Positions 10,246 through 18,118 of a stretch of DNA of 64,000 nucleotides are shown here, in pieces (the first letter of the stretch is position 1; each line of letters starts with the position of its first letter). The stretch lies in contig CBDCNH010000018.1 of assembly GCA_965219015.1 (NCBI GenBank), positions 27,188 through 91,187 on the forward strand, written 5' to 3'. A model generated the notes under the pieces. That model had not been told where the DNA came from, did not search any database, and was given only the letters and a program-made list of their open reading frames with translations. The position numbers and the translations under genes were made by a program. The stretch is from CBDCNH01 sp965219015. Its GTDB lineage: Bacteria; Pseudomonadota; Alphaproteobacteria; Rhodobacterales; Rhodobacteraceae.

Positions 10246-11745
10246 ATGTTCGAGACCCTTTCCGACCGCCTCTCGGGCGTCTTCGACCGGCTCACGAAGC
10301 AGGGCGCGCTTTCCGAGGACGACGTGGCGACGGCGCTCCGCGAGGTCCGCACCGCGCTCCTCGAGGCCGACGTTTCGCTTCCCGTCGCACGCGACTTCGT
10401 GAAGGCCGTGCAGGCCAAGGCGACCGGCCAGGCCGTCACGAAGTCGGTCACGCCCGGCCAGCAGGTCGTCAAGATCGTCCACGACGAGCTCGTCGCCGTC
10501 CTGAGGGGCGCGACCCCGCCCGGCGAGATGAAGATCGACAACCCGCCCGCGCCGATCCTGATGGTGGGCCTGCAGGGCTCGGGCAAGACCACCACCACCG
10601 CGAAGCTCGCGAAGCGGCTCAGCAGCCGCGACGGCAAGCGCGTGCTGATGGCCTCGCTCGACACCAACCGCCCCGCTGCGATGGAGCAGCTCCGCATCCT
10701 CGGCGCGCAGATCGGCGTCGACACGCTGCCGATCGTGCCCGGCGAGGACGCCGTGAGGATCGCCCGCCGCGCGAAGCAGCAGGCGAGCCTCGGCGGCTAC
10801 GACGTCTACCTTCTCGACACCGCCGGCCGGCTCCAGATCGACGCCGTGCTGATGGACGAGGTCGCGCGGGTGCGCGACGTCGCCGCCCCCCGCGAGACGC
10901 TCCTCGTGGTCGACGGCCTCACCGGCCAGGTCGCCGTGGAGGTCGCCGAGGAGTTCGAGGCCCGCGTCGGCATCACCGGCGTCGTGCTGACGCGGATGGA
11001 CGGCGACGGCCGCGGCGGTGCCGCGCTCTCGATGCGTGCCGTCACCGGCAAGCCCATCCGCTTCGTCGGTCTCGGCGAGAAGATGGACGCGCTCGAGGCC
11101 TTCGAGGCCGACCGCATCGCCGGCCGCATCCTCGGCATGGGCGACATCGTGGCGCTCGTGGAAAGGGCGCAGGAGACCATCGAGGCCGCCGAGGCCGAGC
11201 GCATGATGAAGCGGTTCCAGAAGGGCCTCTTCAACATGAACGACCTGCGCGGCCAGCTCGAGCAGATGATGAAGATGGGGGGGATGCAGGGGATCATGGG
11301 GATGATGCCCGGCATGGGGAAGATGTCGAAGCAGATCGAGGCCGCGGGCTTCGACGACGCGGTGCTGCGCCGCCAGATCGCGCTGGTGAACTCGATGACG
11401 AAGAAGGAACGCGCGCACCCGGACCTTCTGCAGGCGAGCCGCAAGAAGCGCATCGCCGCCGGTGCGGGGCTCGACGTGGCGGAGCTGAACCGGCTCCTGA
11501 AGATGCATCGCCAGATGGCCGACACGATGAAGAAGCTCGGCCGCGGCGGGATGCTGAAGCAGATGCTGAAGGGCATGGGCGGCAAGGGCATGCCCGACGC
11601 CGCCGGCATCGAGGCCGCCCGCGCCGAGATGTCCCGCGGCGGCGCGTTGCCGCCGGGCTTTCCGGGGACCGGCCTTGGAGGCGGCATCGGCGGCGGCGGA
11701 CTGAAGCTGCCGCAGGGCCTCTCGGGCTTCGGGCGCAAGAAGTGA
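10246..11745 (+). CDS. ffh: signal recognition particle protein Ffh
   Basis: The 499-residue GTPase has an N domain, then the G domain with the P-loop GLQGSGKTTTTAKLA, DTAGRLQID, and a methionine-rich M domain with runs such as MMKMGGMQGIMGMMPGMGKM. It binds 4.5S RNA and signal sequences and delivers ribosomes to FtsY. The tail is Gly-rich. GGAGG lies upstream of the ATG. It heads the co-directional series that runs into rpsP-rimM-trmD-rplS, a common alphaproteobacterial arrangement. Confidence 0.97.
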   Translation: MFETLSDRLSGVFDRLTKQGALSEDDVATALREVRTALLEADVSLPVARDFVKAVQAKATGQAVTKSVTPGQQVVKIVHDELVAVLRGATPPGEMKIDNPPAPILMVGLQGSGKTTTTAKLAKRLSSRDGKRVLMASLDTNRPAAMEQLRILGAQIGVDTLPIVPGEDAVRIARRAKQQASLGGYDVYLLDTAGRLQIDAVLMDEVARVRDVAAPRETLLVVDGLTGQVAVEVAEEFEARVGITGVVLTRMDGDGRGGAALSMRAVTGKPIRFVGLGEKMDALEAFEADRIAGRILGMGDIVALVERAQETIEAAEAERMMKRFQKGLFNMNDLRGQLEQMMKMGGMQGIMGMMPGMGKMSKQIEAAGFDDAVLRRQIALVNSMTKKERAHPDLLQASRKKRIAAGAGLDVAELNRLLKMHRQMADTMKKLGRGGMLKQMLKGMGGKGMPDAAGIEAARAEMSRGGALPPGFPGTGLGGGIGGGGLKLPQGLSGFGRKK

Positions 11746-11875
11746 CGACCCGTGCCACGCACCGCCGGCCCGGTCCCGCGCCGGCCGGAAGCGAAACCGC
11801 ATGGCACGGGACGGCCTCCGACGCCGAGTCCGGCGCGTCCTCTCGCCGCCAACGCCGCAGGATCGGACGGGCCGG

Positions 11876-12397
11876 ATGAGCGCCGCGGGTTCCGCCCCCA
11901 CCCTCGCCACCGACCGCCTCACGCTGCGGCCGCCCGCGCCGCGGGACTGGGAGGCCTACGCCGCGTTTTCGCTCTCCGACCGCGCGCGCTTCGTCCGCAG
12001 CGCCGAAGTGACGCGGCCGCTCGCCTGGCGGGCGTTCGCGGCGATCCTCGGGCACTGGGCGCTGCGCGGCACCGGGCTCTTCGTCTTTACCGACCGTGGC
12101 AGCGACTTAGCACTCGGCGCGGTCGGCCCCTGGTTCCCCGAGGGCTGGCCCGAGCGCGAGATCGCGTGGTCCGCCTGGGCGCCCGCCGCCGAGGGCACCG
12201 GCCGGGTCCGCGAGGCTGCCGCCGCCGCGCGCGACCATGCCTTCCGAGACCTCGGCTGGACCACGGCGGTGAGCTACATCGCCGAGGGCAACGTGCGGTC
12301 CATCGCGCTCGCCGAGCGGCTCGGCGCGACGGTCGATCCCGCCGCCGCGACCGCCGGCGGCGCGCCCTGCCGCGTCTACCGGCATCCGGCGCCGTGA
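11876..12397 (+). CDS. GNAT family N-acetyltransferase (first of a tandem pair)
   Basis: This is 173 residues of the RimJ/RimL-like GNAT type (Acetyltransf_3), starting with LATDRLTLRPPAPRDW. The acceptor-side strand and the SYIAEGNVRSIALAERLGA acetyl-CoA motif are present. It overlaps the next gene by four bases (GTGA). The upstream in-frame start at 11801 is less likely because the first ~25 residues would be a basic, non-family extension. The substrate is unknown. Confidence 0.85.
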   Translation: MSAAGSAPTLATDRLTLRPPAPRDWEAYAAFSLSDRARFVRSAEVTRPLAWRAFAAILGHWALRGTGLFVFTDRGSDLALGAVGPWFPEGWPEREIAWSAWAPAAEGTGRVREAAAAARDHAFRDLGWTTAVSYIAEGNVRSIALAERLGATVDPAAATAGGAPCRVYRHPAP

Positions 12398-12909
12398 CGA
12401 TCCCGGTCCTCACGACCGCACGGCTCACGCTGCGCGCGCCGGTGCTCGCAGACTGGCCGGGCTACGCCGCGTTCATGGCCTCCGAGGCGTCGCGCTTCGT
12501 CGGCGGGCCGAAGGACGCCTACGACGCCTGGCGCTCCTTCGCCGCGACGCTCGGGCACTGGGGCCTGCGCGGCTACGGCTTCTGGGCCGTCACGCGCACC
12601 GGCGAGGACGCCTGCCTCGGCATGATCGGCTGCCACTACCCCGCCACCTGGGTCGAGCGCGAGGTCGGCTGGATGGTCTGGCCCGAGGCCGAGGGGCAGG
12701 GCATCGCCTTCGAGGCCGCCCGCGCCGCCGTCGCCCATGCCTTCGGGCCGCTCGGCTGGCCCACCGTCGTGAGCTACGTCGATCCCGGGAACTCCCGCTC
12801 CGCCCGCCTCGCCGAGCGCCTTGGCGCCGAAGTCGATCCCGGCGCCCGGCACGGCTTCGAGGGCGCCTGCCTCGTCTACCGCCACCCCTTGCCCGGACCC
12901 CCCGCATGA
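12394..12909 (+). CDS. GNAT family N-acetyltransferase (second of a tandem pair)
   Basis: This 171-residue paralogue of the preceding protein has the same opening (TTARLTLRAPVLADW) and the same acetyl-CoA site (SYVDPGNSRSARLAERLGA). The GTG start overlaps the previous stop, and its own stop overlaps the chorismate mutase start (ATGA). The pair probably arose by local duplication. The substrate is unknown. Confidence 0.87.
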   Translation: MTIPVLTTARLTLRAPVLADWPGYAAFMASEASRFVGGPKDAYDAWRSFAATLGHWGLRGYGFWAVTRTGEDACLGMIGCHYPATWVEREVGWMVWPEAEGQGIAFEAARAAVAHAFGPLGWPTVVSYVDPGNSRSARLAERLGAEVDPGARHGFEGACLVYRHPLPGPPA

Positions 12910-13205
12910 CCACCGACGACGCAACCCGCGCGCAGGCGCTCCTGAAGGACCATCGCGAGTCGATCGACCGGCTCGACGCGATCCTCGTCTACACGCTCGC
13001 CGAGCGCTTCAAGCAGACCCAGTCGGTCGGCCGGCTCAAGGCCGAGCACGCGCTGCCGCCGTCCGATCCCGCCCGCGAGGCGCGCCAGATCGAGCGGCTC
13101 GAATGGCTCGCCAAGGAAGCCGACCTCGATCCCGAGTTCGCCAGGAAGTTCCTCAACTTCATCATCTCCGAAGTCATCCGTCACCACGAAACCCTGCGAA
13201 AATAA
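12906..13205 (+). CDS. chorismate mutase, AroQ type
   Basis: The 99-residue all-helical protein matches a stand-alone AroQ chorismate mutase. IDRLDAILVYTLAERF is the first helix with its catalytic Arg/Lys region, VGRLKAEHALPPSDPAREARQ is the central part, and FLNFIISEVIRHHE is the last helix. It would convert chorismate to prephenate for Phe/Tyr synthesis. It is translationally coupled to the upstream GNAT and 17 bp from rpsP. Confidence 0.93.
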   Translation: MTTDDATRAQALLKDHRESIDRLDAILVYTLAERFKQTQSVGRLKAEHALPPSDPAREARQIERLEWLAKEADLDPEFARKFLNFIISEVIRHHETLRK

Positions 13206-13222
13206 CCGAAGGAAGCACTCCG

Positions 13223-13657
13223 ATGTCCATGAAGATCAGGCTCGCCCGCGGCGGCTCGAAGAAGCGCCCGTTCTACTCCATCGTCGCCACCGACAGCCGG
13301 ATGCCCCGCGACGGGCGCTTCCTCGAGAAGCTCGGCACCTACAATCCGCTCCTGGCCAAGGACAGCGAGGAGCGGGTGAAGATGAACGTCGAGCGCGTGA
13401 CGTACTGGCTCGGCCAGGGCGCGCAGCCCTCCGACCGCGTGGCGCGGATGCTCGAGGCGGCGGGGGCCGCGCCGAAGACCGAGCGCGCGAACCTCAAGAA
13501 GGGCGAGCCCGGCAAGAAGGCGACCGAACGCGCCAAGGACCGCGCCGACCGCGACGCCAAGCTCGCCGCCGCGGCGGCCGCACCCGCGGAGCCCGAGCCC
13601 GAGCTCCAGCCCGAGCCCGAGCCTGCCGAGGAGGCGTCGCCCGAGGCCACCGAATAG
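13223..13657 (+). CDS. rpsP: 30S ribosomal protein S16
   Basis: The N-terminal ~80 residues are canonical S16 (KIRLARGGSKKRPFYSIV, then RDGRFLEKLGTYNPL). A long charged and Ala/Pro/Glu-rich tail takes it to 144 residues, as in many alphaproteobacteria. It follows GGAAG, and a second in-frame ATG lies two codons in. It starts the rpsP-rimM-trmD-rplS unit. Confidence 0.97.
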   Translation: MSMKIRLARGGSKKRPFYSIVATDSRMPRDGRFLEKLGTYNPLLAKDSEERVKMNVERVTYWLGQGAQPSDRVARMLEAAGAAPKTERANLKKGEPGKKATERAKDRADRDAKLAAAAAAPAEPEPELQPEPEPAEEASPEATE

Positions 13658-13659
13658 GC

Positions 13660-13806
13660 ATGATCCGCCGGGCCGTCACGCTCGCGCTCTGCGCGCTCGC
13701 GTTCTGGGCCGGCACCCGGATCGAGCGCGGCCGTCTCGCCGAGCGCTGCCGCATCGCGGGCGGCGCGGTGGACGGACGCGGCCTCTGCGTCGGCATCGCG
13801 CGGTGA
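13660..13806 (+). CDS. 48-residue membrane-anchored micro-protein
   Basis: An ATG two bases after the rpsP stop opens a 48-codon frame whose stop TGA overlaps the GTG of rimM. The product has a basic N-terminus (MIRRAV), one hydrophobic helix (about residues 6-18), then a short Arg-rich segment with two cysteines. No family was recognised. The tight packing between two essential genes and the plausible signal-anchor argue that it is real. Confidence 0.55.
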   Translation: MIRRAVTLALCALAFWAGTRIERGRLAERCRIAGGAVDGRGLCVGIAR

Positions 13807-14300
13807 CGGAGAGGATCTGCGTCGGCGCTGTCGCGGGCGCTTTCGGCGTCACCGGCGAGGTCCGGCTGAAAAGCTTCTGCGCCGAGCCCGCCGCCATCGC
13901 GGGGTACGCGCCGCTCACCACCGAGGACGGCGCGCGGAGCTTCGGCGTCCGGCTCGGCCACGCCATCGACGGCGGCTTCACCGCGCGGCTCACCGGCATC
14001 GGCACCCGCGACGCGGCGGAGGCGCTGCGCGGCACCGCGCTCTACGCCGAGCGCGACCGCCTGCCGACGCTCCCCGACGACGAGTTCTACCACGCCGACC
14101 TCATCGGCCTCGCCGTCCTCGACCCCGGCGGCGCGGCGCTCGGCACCGTCCGCGCGGTCCTCAACCACGGCGCGGGCGACCTTCTCGAGATCGCCGGGCC
14201 TGGCGGCACGCTCCTCCTCCCCTTCACCCGCGCCGCGGTGCCCACGGTGGACCTCGCCGCGGGACGCATCGTCGCCGACCCGCCCGAGGGGCTCGCGTGA
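13803..14300 (+). CDS. rimM: ribosome maturation factor RimM
   Basis: The 165-residue protein has the RimM N-domain opening ICVGAVAGAFGVTGEVRLKSF and the PRC-barrel C-domain (EFYHADLIGLAV, then LEIAGPGGTLLLPF). It assists assembly of the 30S head around S19. The GTG start overlaps the upstream micro-ORF, and its stop overlaps the trmD start by four bases. Confidence 0.95.
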   Translation: MTERICVGAVAGAFGVTGEVRLKSFCAEPAAIAGYAPLTTEDGARSFGVRLGHAIDGGFTARLTGIGTRDAAEALRGTALYAERDRLPTLPDDEFYHADLIGLAVLDPGGAALGTVRAVLNHGAGDLLEIAGPGGTLLLPFTRAAVPTVDLAAGRIVADPPEGLA

Positions 14301-15109
14301 CGGACGGGGCGCGCTCGCACGGCCGGCTCGCGATCTCCGCCTCGGCGCGGCCGCGCGAGCTCGGCGCTTCGCCCCGCCTCGCCGGCGCCTGGACGGCGCG
14401 GGTGGTGACGCTCTTCCCCGAGGCGTTCCCCGGCACGCTCGGGCTCTCGCTCACCGGACGCGCGCTCGCCGCGGGGCTCTGGGCGCTCGAGACCATCGAC
14501 CTCCGCACGCACGGCCTCGGCCGCCACCGCAACGTCGACGACACTCCGGCGGGCGGCGGCGCGGGCATGGTGCTCCGCCCGGACGTGGTGGCCGCGGCGC
14601 TGACCGAGGCCTCCGCCGGCCCGGACTGGCCGGTGCTGGCGCTCTCGCCGCGCGGCCGGCGCTTCGACCAGGCGACCGCGCGCGCGCTCGCCGCGGGCCC
14701 CGGCGTCACGCTCCTCTGCGGCCGCTTCGAGGGCATCGACGAGCGCGTGCTCGAGGCCTTCGCCGTCACCGAGGTGAGCCTCGGCGACTTCGTCCTCACC
14801 GGCGGCGAGATCGCCGCGCAAGCCTTGCTCGACGCCACGGTCCGCCTTATACCCCGCGTGCTCGGGAATCAGGCCTCGACCGAGGAGGAGAGCTTCTCCG
14901 AGGGGCTCCTCGAGCATCCGCACTACACCAAACCTGCCGTCTGGGGCGGGCGTGCGATCCCGGAGGTTCTTCTCTCCGGCCATCACGCCGACATCGCCCG
15001 CTGGCGGAGGTTCATGGCCGAGAGGCTGACGAAGGAACGGCGCCCTGATCTCTGGCGGGCTTTTCGTGCGGCGCACGAAAGGGACACCGGCGAAGACCGA
15101 GAGCTCTGA
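14297..15109 (+). CDS. trmD: tRNA (guanosine(37)-N1)-methyltransferase TrmD
   Basis: This SPOUT-class methyltransferase of 270 residues has trefoil-knot motifs LLCGRFEGIDERVLEAF and SLGDFVLTGGEIAA, and the C-terminal RRPDLWRAF segment. It modifies G37 of tRNAs reading CNN codons with S-adenosylmethionine. With the GTG at 14297 there are ~32 residues before the usual start (WTARVVTLFPEAFPG). This N-terminal extension is longer than the family norm, but the 4-bp overlap with rimM supports the start. Confidence 0.95.
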   Translation: MTDGARSHGRLAISASARPRELGASPRLAGAWTARVVTLFPEAFPGTLGLSLTGRALAAGLWALETIDLRTHGLGRHRNVDDTPAGGGAGMVLRPDVVAAALTEASAGPDWPVLALSPRGRRFDQATARALAAGPGVTLLCGRFEGIDERVLEAFAVTEVSLGDFVLTGGEIAAQALLDATVRLIPRVLGNQASTEEESFSEGLLEHPHYTKPAVWGGRAIPEVLLSGHHADIARWRRFMAERLTKERRPDLWRAFRAAHERDTGEDREL

Positions 15110-15151
15110 GGGCGCGACATGCGGGGCCAACCCGCCAGGAAAGGAATGGGG

Positions 15152-15568
15152 ATGAACCTCCTCCAGCAACTCGAGGCCGAGCAGGTCGAAGCGCTCGGCA
15201 AGACCATCCCGGACTTCAAGGCCGGCGACACCGTGCGCGTCGGCTTCAAGGTCACCGAAGGCACGCGCAGCCGGGTGCAGAATTACGAGGGCGTCGTCAT
15301 CGCGCGCAAGGGCGGCGGCATCGGCGCATCGTTCACGGTCCGCAAGATCTCCTTCGGCGAGGGCGTCGAGCGGGTGTTCCCGCTCTACTCGACCAACATC
15401 GACGCGATCGAGGTGGTCCGCCGCGGCCGCGTCCGCCGCGCCAAGCTCTACTACCTCCGCGACCGCCGGGGCAAATCGGCCCGCATCGCCGAGGTCGCGA
15501 ACTACCGCGCGCCGGGCCAGTCCGCCGCCGAAGCCGCCGAAGCCAGAGGAAAGGGCAAGGGGAAATGA
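15152..15568 (+). CDS. rplS: 50S ribosomal protein L19
   Basis: The 138-residue protein matches L19 throughout: FKAGDTVRVGFKVTEGTRSR, FEGVERVFPLYS-like centre and RAKLYYLRDRRGKSARI. The ATG at 15152 follows AGGAAAGGAA. The stop overlaps the rpmE start (ATGA). Confidence 0.97.
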   Translation: MNLLQQLEAEQVEALGKTIPDFKAGDTVRVGFKVTEGTRSRVQNYEGVVIARKGGGIGASFTVRKISFGEGVERVFPLYSTNIDAIEVVRRGRVRRAKLYYLRDRRGKSARIAEVANYRAPGQSAAEAAEARGKGKGK

Positions 15569-15786
15569 AGAAGGACACGCATCCCGACACGCATCTCATC
15601 GACGTGAAGATGACCGACGGCACGGTCGTCCAGATGCGCTCGACCTGGGGCAAGGCCGGGGACCAGATGGCGCTCGACATCGATCCGCTGTCGCACCCCG
15701 CCTGGATCGGCGGCAACGCCAAGCTGATGGACACCGGCGGCCGGGTCTCGAAGTTCAAGAACAAGTACGCGGGCCTCGGCTTCTAG
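15565..15786 (+). CDS. rpmE: 50S ribosomal protein L31, cysteine-free form
   Basis: This is a 73-residue L31 with HLIDVKMTDGTVVQMRST and the C-terminal FKNKYAGLGF. It lacks the four zinc-binding cysteines, so it is a C-minus form that does not store zinc; this form is usual in Rhodobacterales. It is coupled to rplS by a 4-bp overlap. Confidence 0.95.
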   Translation: MKKDTHPDTHLIDVKMTDGTVVQMRSTWGKAGDQMALDIDPLSHPAWIGGNAKLMDTGGRVSKFKNKYAGLGF

Positions 15787-15846
15787 GCCGGCGGGGCGGG
15801 CCCAAGGCTCCCGCGTCGTCCGCGGGGCACGGCTGAGGGAGCACGC

Positions 15847-16923
15847 GTGCAGGCAGCCATCCTGAAGGACTGGGGAGCGCCGCTCGTCGTCGAGACGGTG
15901 CCCGATCCCGAGATCGGCACCGGCGAGGTGATCGTCGATGTCGCGGCGACGGCCCTGCCGTCCTATGCCGCGGACGTCTTCAGCGGTGCGCGCCGCTACC
16001 CCCTGCGCCTCCCGGTCGTGCCGGGCGTCGGCGGGGTGGGGCGGGTGCGGGCCATCGGCCCCGACGCCACGCATCTCGTCGTCGGCGACTGGGTGTACTG
16101 CGACTGTGCCGTGCGGTCGCGCGATGACGTGATCGCCCCCGACATCGCGCTGCAGGGCCTGAGCGCGCGCGGCGACGGCGGGCTCAGGCTGGCGGAGCAT
16201 TTCCATGACGGCGCGCTGGCCGAACGAATGCGCGTGCCGACCGAGAACGCCGTCCGCCTCGGCGCCATCGCGCCTGCGGATGCGGCGGCGTGGTGCGCGC
16301 TCGGCACCGCGCTCGTACCCTACGGCGGCTTTCTCGCGGCGGGCCTGCAGGCGGGCGAGACCGTGCTCGTCAGCGGCGCGACGGGAAACTTCGGCAGCGC
16401 CGCGGTCGCCGTGGCGCTGGCGATGGGCGCGGGCGCGGTGGTCGCGACGGGGCGAAACGAGGTCGTCCTCGCCGATCTCGTGCGCCGTTTCGGCCCGCGC
16501 GTCGTGCCGCTGGCGCTGTCCGGCGACGAGGCGGCCGATGGCGACCGGATGCGCGGCGCCGCCGGTCCTGTCGACTGCGTTCTCGACATCCTGCCGCCGT
16601 CCGTCGGCACGAGCGTCGTGCGCGCCGCCGTGATGGCCGTCAGGCCCTACGGGCGCGTCGTCCTGATGGGCGGCGTGGGCATGCTCGGCGGCGACGACCT
16701 GGCGCTCCCTTACCCGTGGATCATGCGGAACTGCATCACCATCCACGGCCAGTGGATGTACGGCCAGGCCGCCGTCCCCCGGCTCGTCGCGCTGGCGCGG
16801 TCGGGGCTCCTCGACTTCGGGCATCACGAGATCACCCGCTTTCCGCTCGCAGACGCCAATTCCGCCGTTGCCCACGCGGCGGCGAACGGCGGCCCGTTCC
16901 GCATGACGGTGGTCTGCCCCTGA
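15847..16923 (+). CDS. MDR family (zinc-type) alcohol dehydrogenase-like oxidoreductase
   Basis: The 358-residue medium-chain dehydrogenase/reductase has a GroES-like N-domain (VPGVGGVGRVRAIGPDATHLVVGDWV) and a Rossmann domain with VLVSGATGNFGSAAVAVALAMGAGAV. The Cys/His zinc ligands of classical alcohol dehydrogenases are not evident, so it is probably a zinc-independent quinone-oxidoreductase-like member. It starts with GTG after a 60-bp gap from rpmE and stands alone. The substrate is unknown. Confidence 0.85.
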   Translation: MQAAILKDWGAPLVVETVPDPEIGTGEVIVDVAATALPSYAADVFSGARRYPLRLPVVPGVGGVGRVRAIGPDATHLVVGDWVYCDCAVRSRDDVIAPDIALQGLSARGDGGLRLAEHFHDGALAERMRVPTENAVRLGAIAPADAAAWCALGTALVPYGGFLAAGLQAGETVLVSGATGNFGSAAVAVALAMGAGAVVATGRNEVVLADLVRRFGPRVVPLALSGDEAADGDRMRGAAGPVDCVLDILPPSVGTSVVRAAVMAVRPYGRVVLMGGVGMLGGDDLALPYPWIMRNCITIHGQWMYGQAAVPRLVALARSGLLDFGHHEITRFPLADANSAVAHAAANGGPFRMTVVCP

Positions 16924-17038
16924 CCGGTCCGCAGCGATCCGTGGCAGATCTGCACGATCCGCCGTCGCAGCATGGCCACCCCATTGCCGCGGGAGCGTCC
17001 TCGCCTATGGGTTGCACTGAAACAGGGCCGGAGGATCC

Positions 17039-17845
17039 GTGGCGCATATCATCGTCTTCGGCAACGAGAAGGGCGGCTCGGGGAAGTCCACCACCTGCAT
17101 GCATGTGGCCACCGCGCTCGCGCGCATGGGGCTGCGGGTGGGCGCGCTCGATCTCGACATCCGCCAGCAGAGCTTCGGCCGCTACATCGAGAACCGCCGC
17201 GCCTATGTTGCGGGCCAAGGGCTCGACCTTGCCGTGCCTGACCTCGTCGCGCTGCCCGACCTCGATGCCGCGGACGTGCCCGACGCCGGCAACCCCGCGG
17301 ACGCCCGGCTCGCGGCGGCCGTCGCGGGTCTGAACGACGCGGATTTCGTCGTGATCGACTGTCCGGGCTCGCATACGCGGCTGGCGCAGGTCGCGCATTC
17401 GCTCGCCGACACGCTGGTGACGCCGCTCAACGACAGCTTCATCGACTTCGATCTCCTCGCCCGCGTCGATCCCGACGGCGGGCGCGTGCTCGGGCCGTCG
17501 ATCTACGCCGAGATGGTCTGGGGCGCGCGGCAGCTTCGCGCGCAGGCGGGGCTCCGGCCGATCGACTGGATCGTGCTCCGCAACCGGCTCGGCGCGCAGC
17601 AGATGCACAACAAGAAGAAGGTCGGCGCGGCGCTCGAGGATCTCTCGCGGCGGATCGGCTTCCGCGTCGCGCCGGGCTTCTCCGAGCGGGTGATCTTCCG
17701 CGAGCTCTTCCCGCGCGGGCTCACGCTCCTCGACCTCAAGGACATCGGCGTCGAGACGCTCAACATCTCCAACATCGCCGCCCGCCAGGAGGTCCGCGAC
17801 CTCCTGCGCGAGCTGCGCCTGCCGCGCGTGGCGGTTCCGGTCTAG
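17039..17845 (+). CDS. mipZ: MipZ, ParA-like division-plane ATPase
   Basis: The 268-residue protein has the deviant Walker A of the ParA/MinD class (GNEKGGSGKSTTCMHVA), the A' segment ALDLDIRQQSF, and Walker B FVVIDCPGS. The closing part (FSERVIFRELFPRGLTLLDL) is characteristic of MipZ. In Caulobacter and Rhodobacter MipZ binds ParB at the pole and inhibits FtsZ polymerisation, placing division at mid-cell. The start is GTG after GGAGG. It stands alone. Confidence 0.93.
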   Translation: MAHIIVFGNEKGGSGKSTTCMHVATALARMGLRVGALDLDIRQQSFGRYIENRRAYVAGQGLDLAVPDLVALPDLDAADVPDAGNPADARLAAAVAGLNDADFVVIDCPGSHTRLAQVAHSLADTLVTPLNDSFIDFDLLARVDPDGGRVLGPSIYAEMVWGARQLRAQAGLRPIDWIVLRNRLGAQQMHNKKKVGAALEDLSRRIGFRVAPGFSERVIFRELFPRGLTLLDLKDIGVETLNISNIAARQEVRDLLRELRLPRVAVPV

Positions 17846-18053
17846 GGCGCTGGATGCCGAGCGACTTGTCGATCCACGTCCACCGCCTCCGAGATGATGC
17901 GCGCGAGGTGCGGATCCGGCGCGGGGCTCGGACCGCAGCGAAGCGGCCGGTGGCCGCGGCGCGGACCGGGGCGGCCCAGCCGTTGAGCCGCCAGAGGACG
18001 GCGCGGTGAAAGAGGAACAGGCGCGCCAGCGCCGGCGCACGACCGCGGCGAGG

Positions 18054-18089
18054 AGCGGATCGGGGAGCGGATCGGGGAGCGGATCAGGA
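18054..18089. repeat. 12-bp direct tandem repeat, three units
   Basis: Three tandem copies of AGCGGATCGGGG (the third slightly diverged) lie in the 273-bp gene-free stretch between mipZ and the 3' end of the methyltransferase gene. In one minus frame they would encode repeated Ser-Ala-Pro-Arg, but that frame has no start codon. Confidence 0.85.
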
Positions 18090-18118
18090 GCAGGAGCCTG
18101 CGTCGGCCGTCCGAGAGG

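Noticed and set aside
10144..11922. Long minus-strand open frame (592 codons) across ffh
   Set aside because: It is antisense to a canonical Ffh, rich in Arg, His and Ala, and shows no motif; it is a GC-rich shadow frame.
15787..15846. Possible terminator after rpmE
   Set aside because: The 60 bp are GC-rich with imperfect short repeats, but no clear stem-loop with a T-run could be drawn.
17846..18118. Possible gene remnant downstream of mipZ
   Set aside because: Short protein-like pieces appear in two minus frames, but no start codon, family match or continuous frame supports a gene call; kept only as a repeat note.
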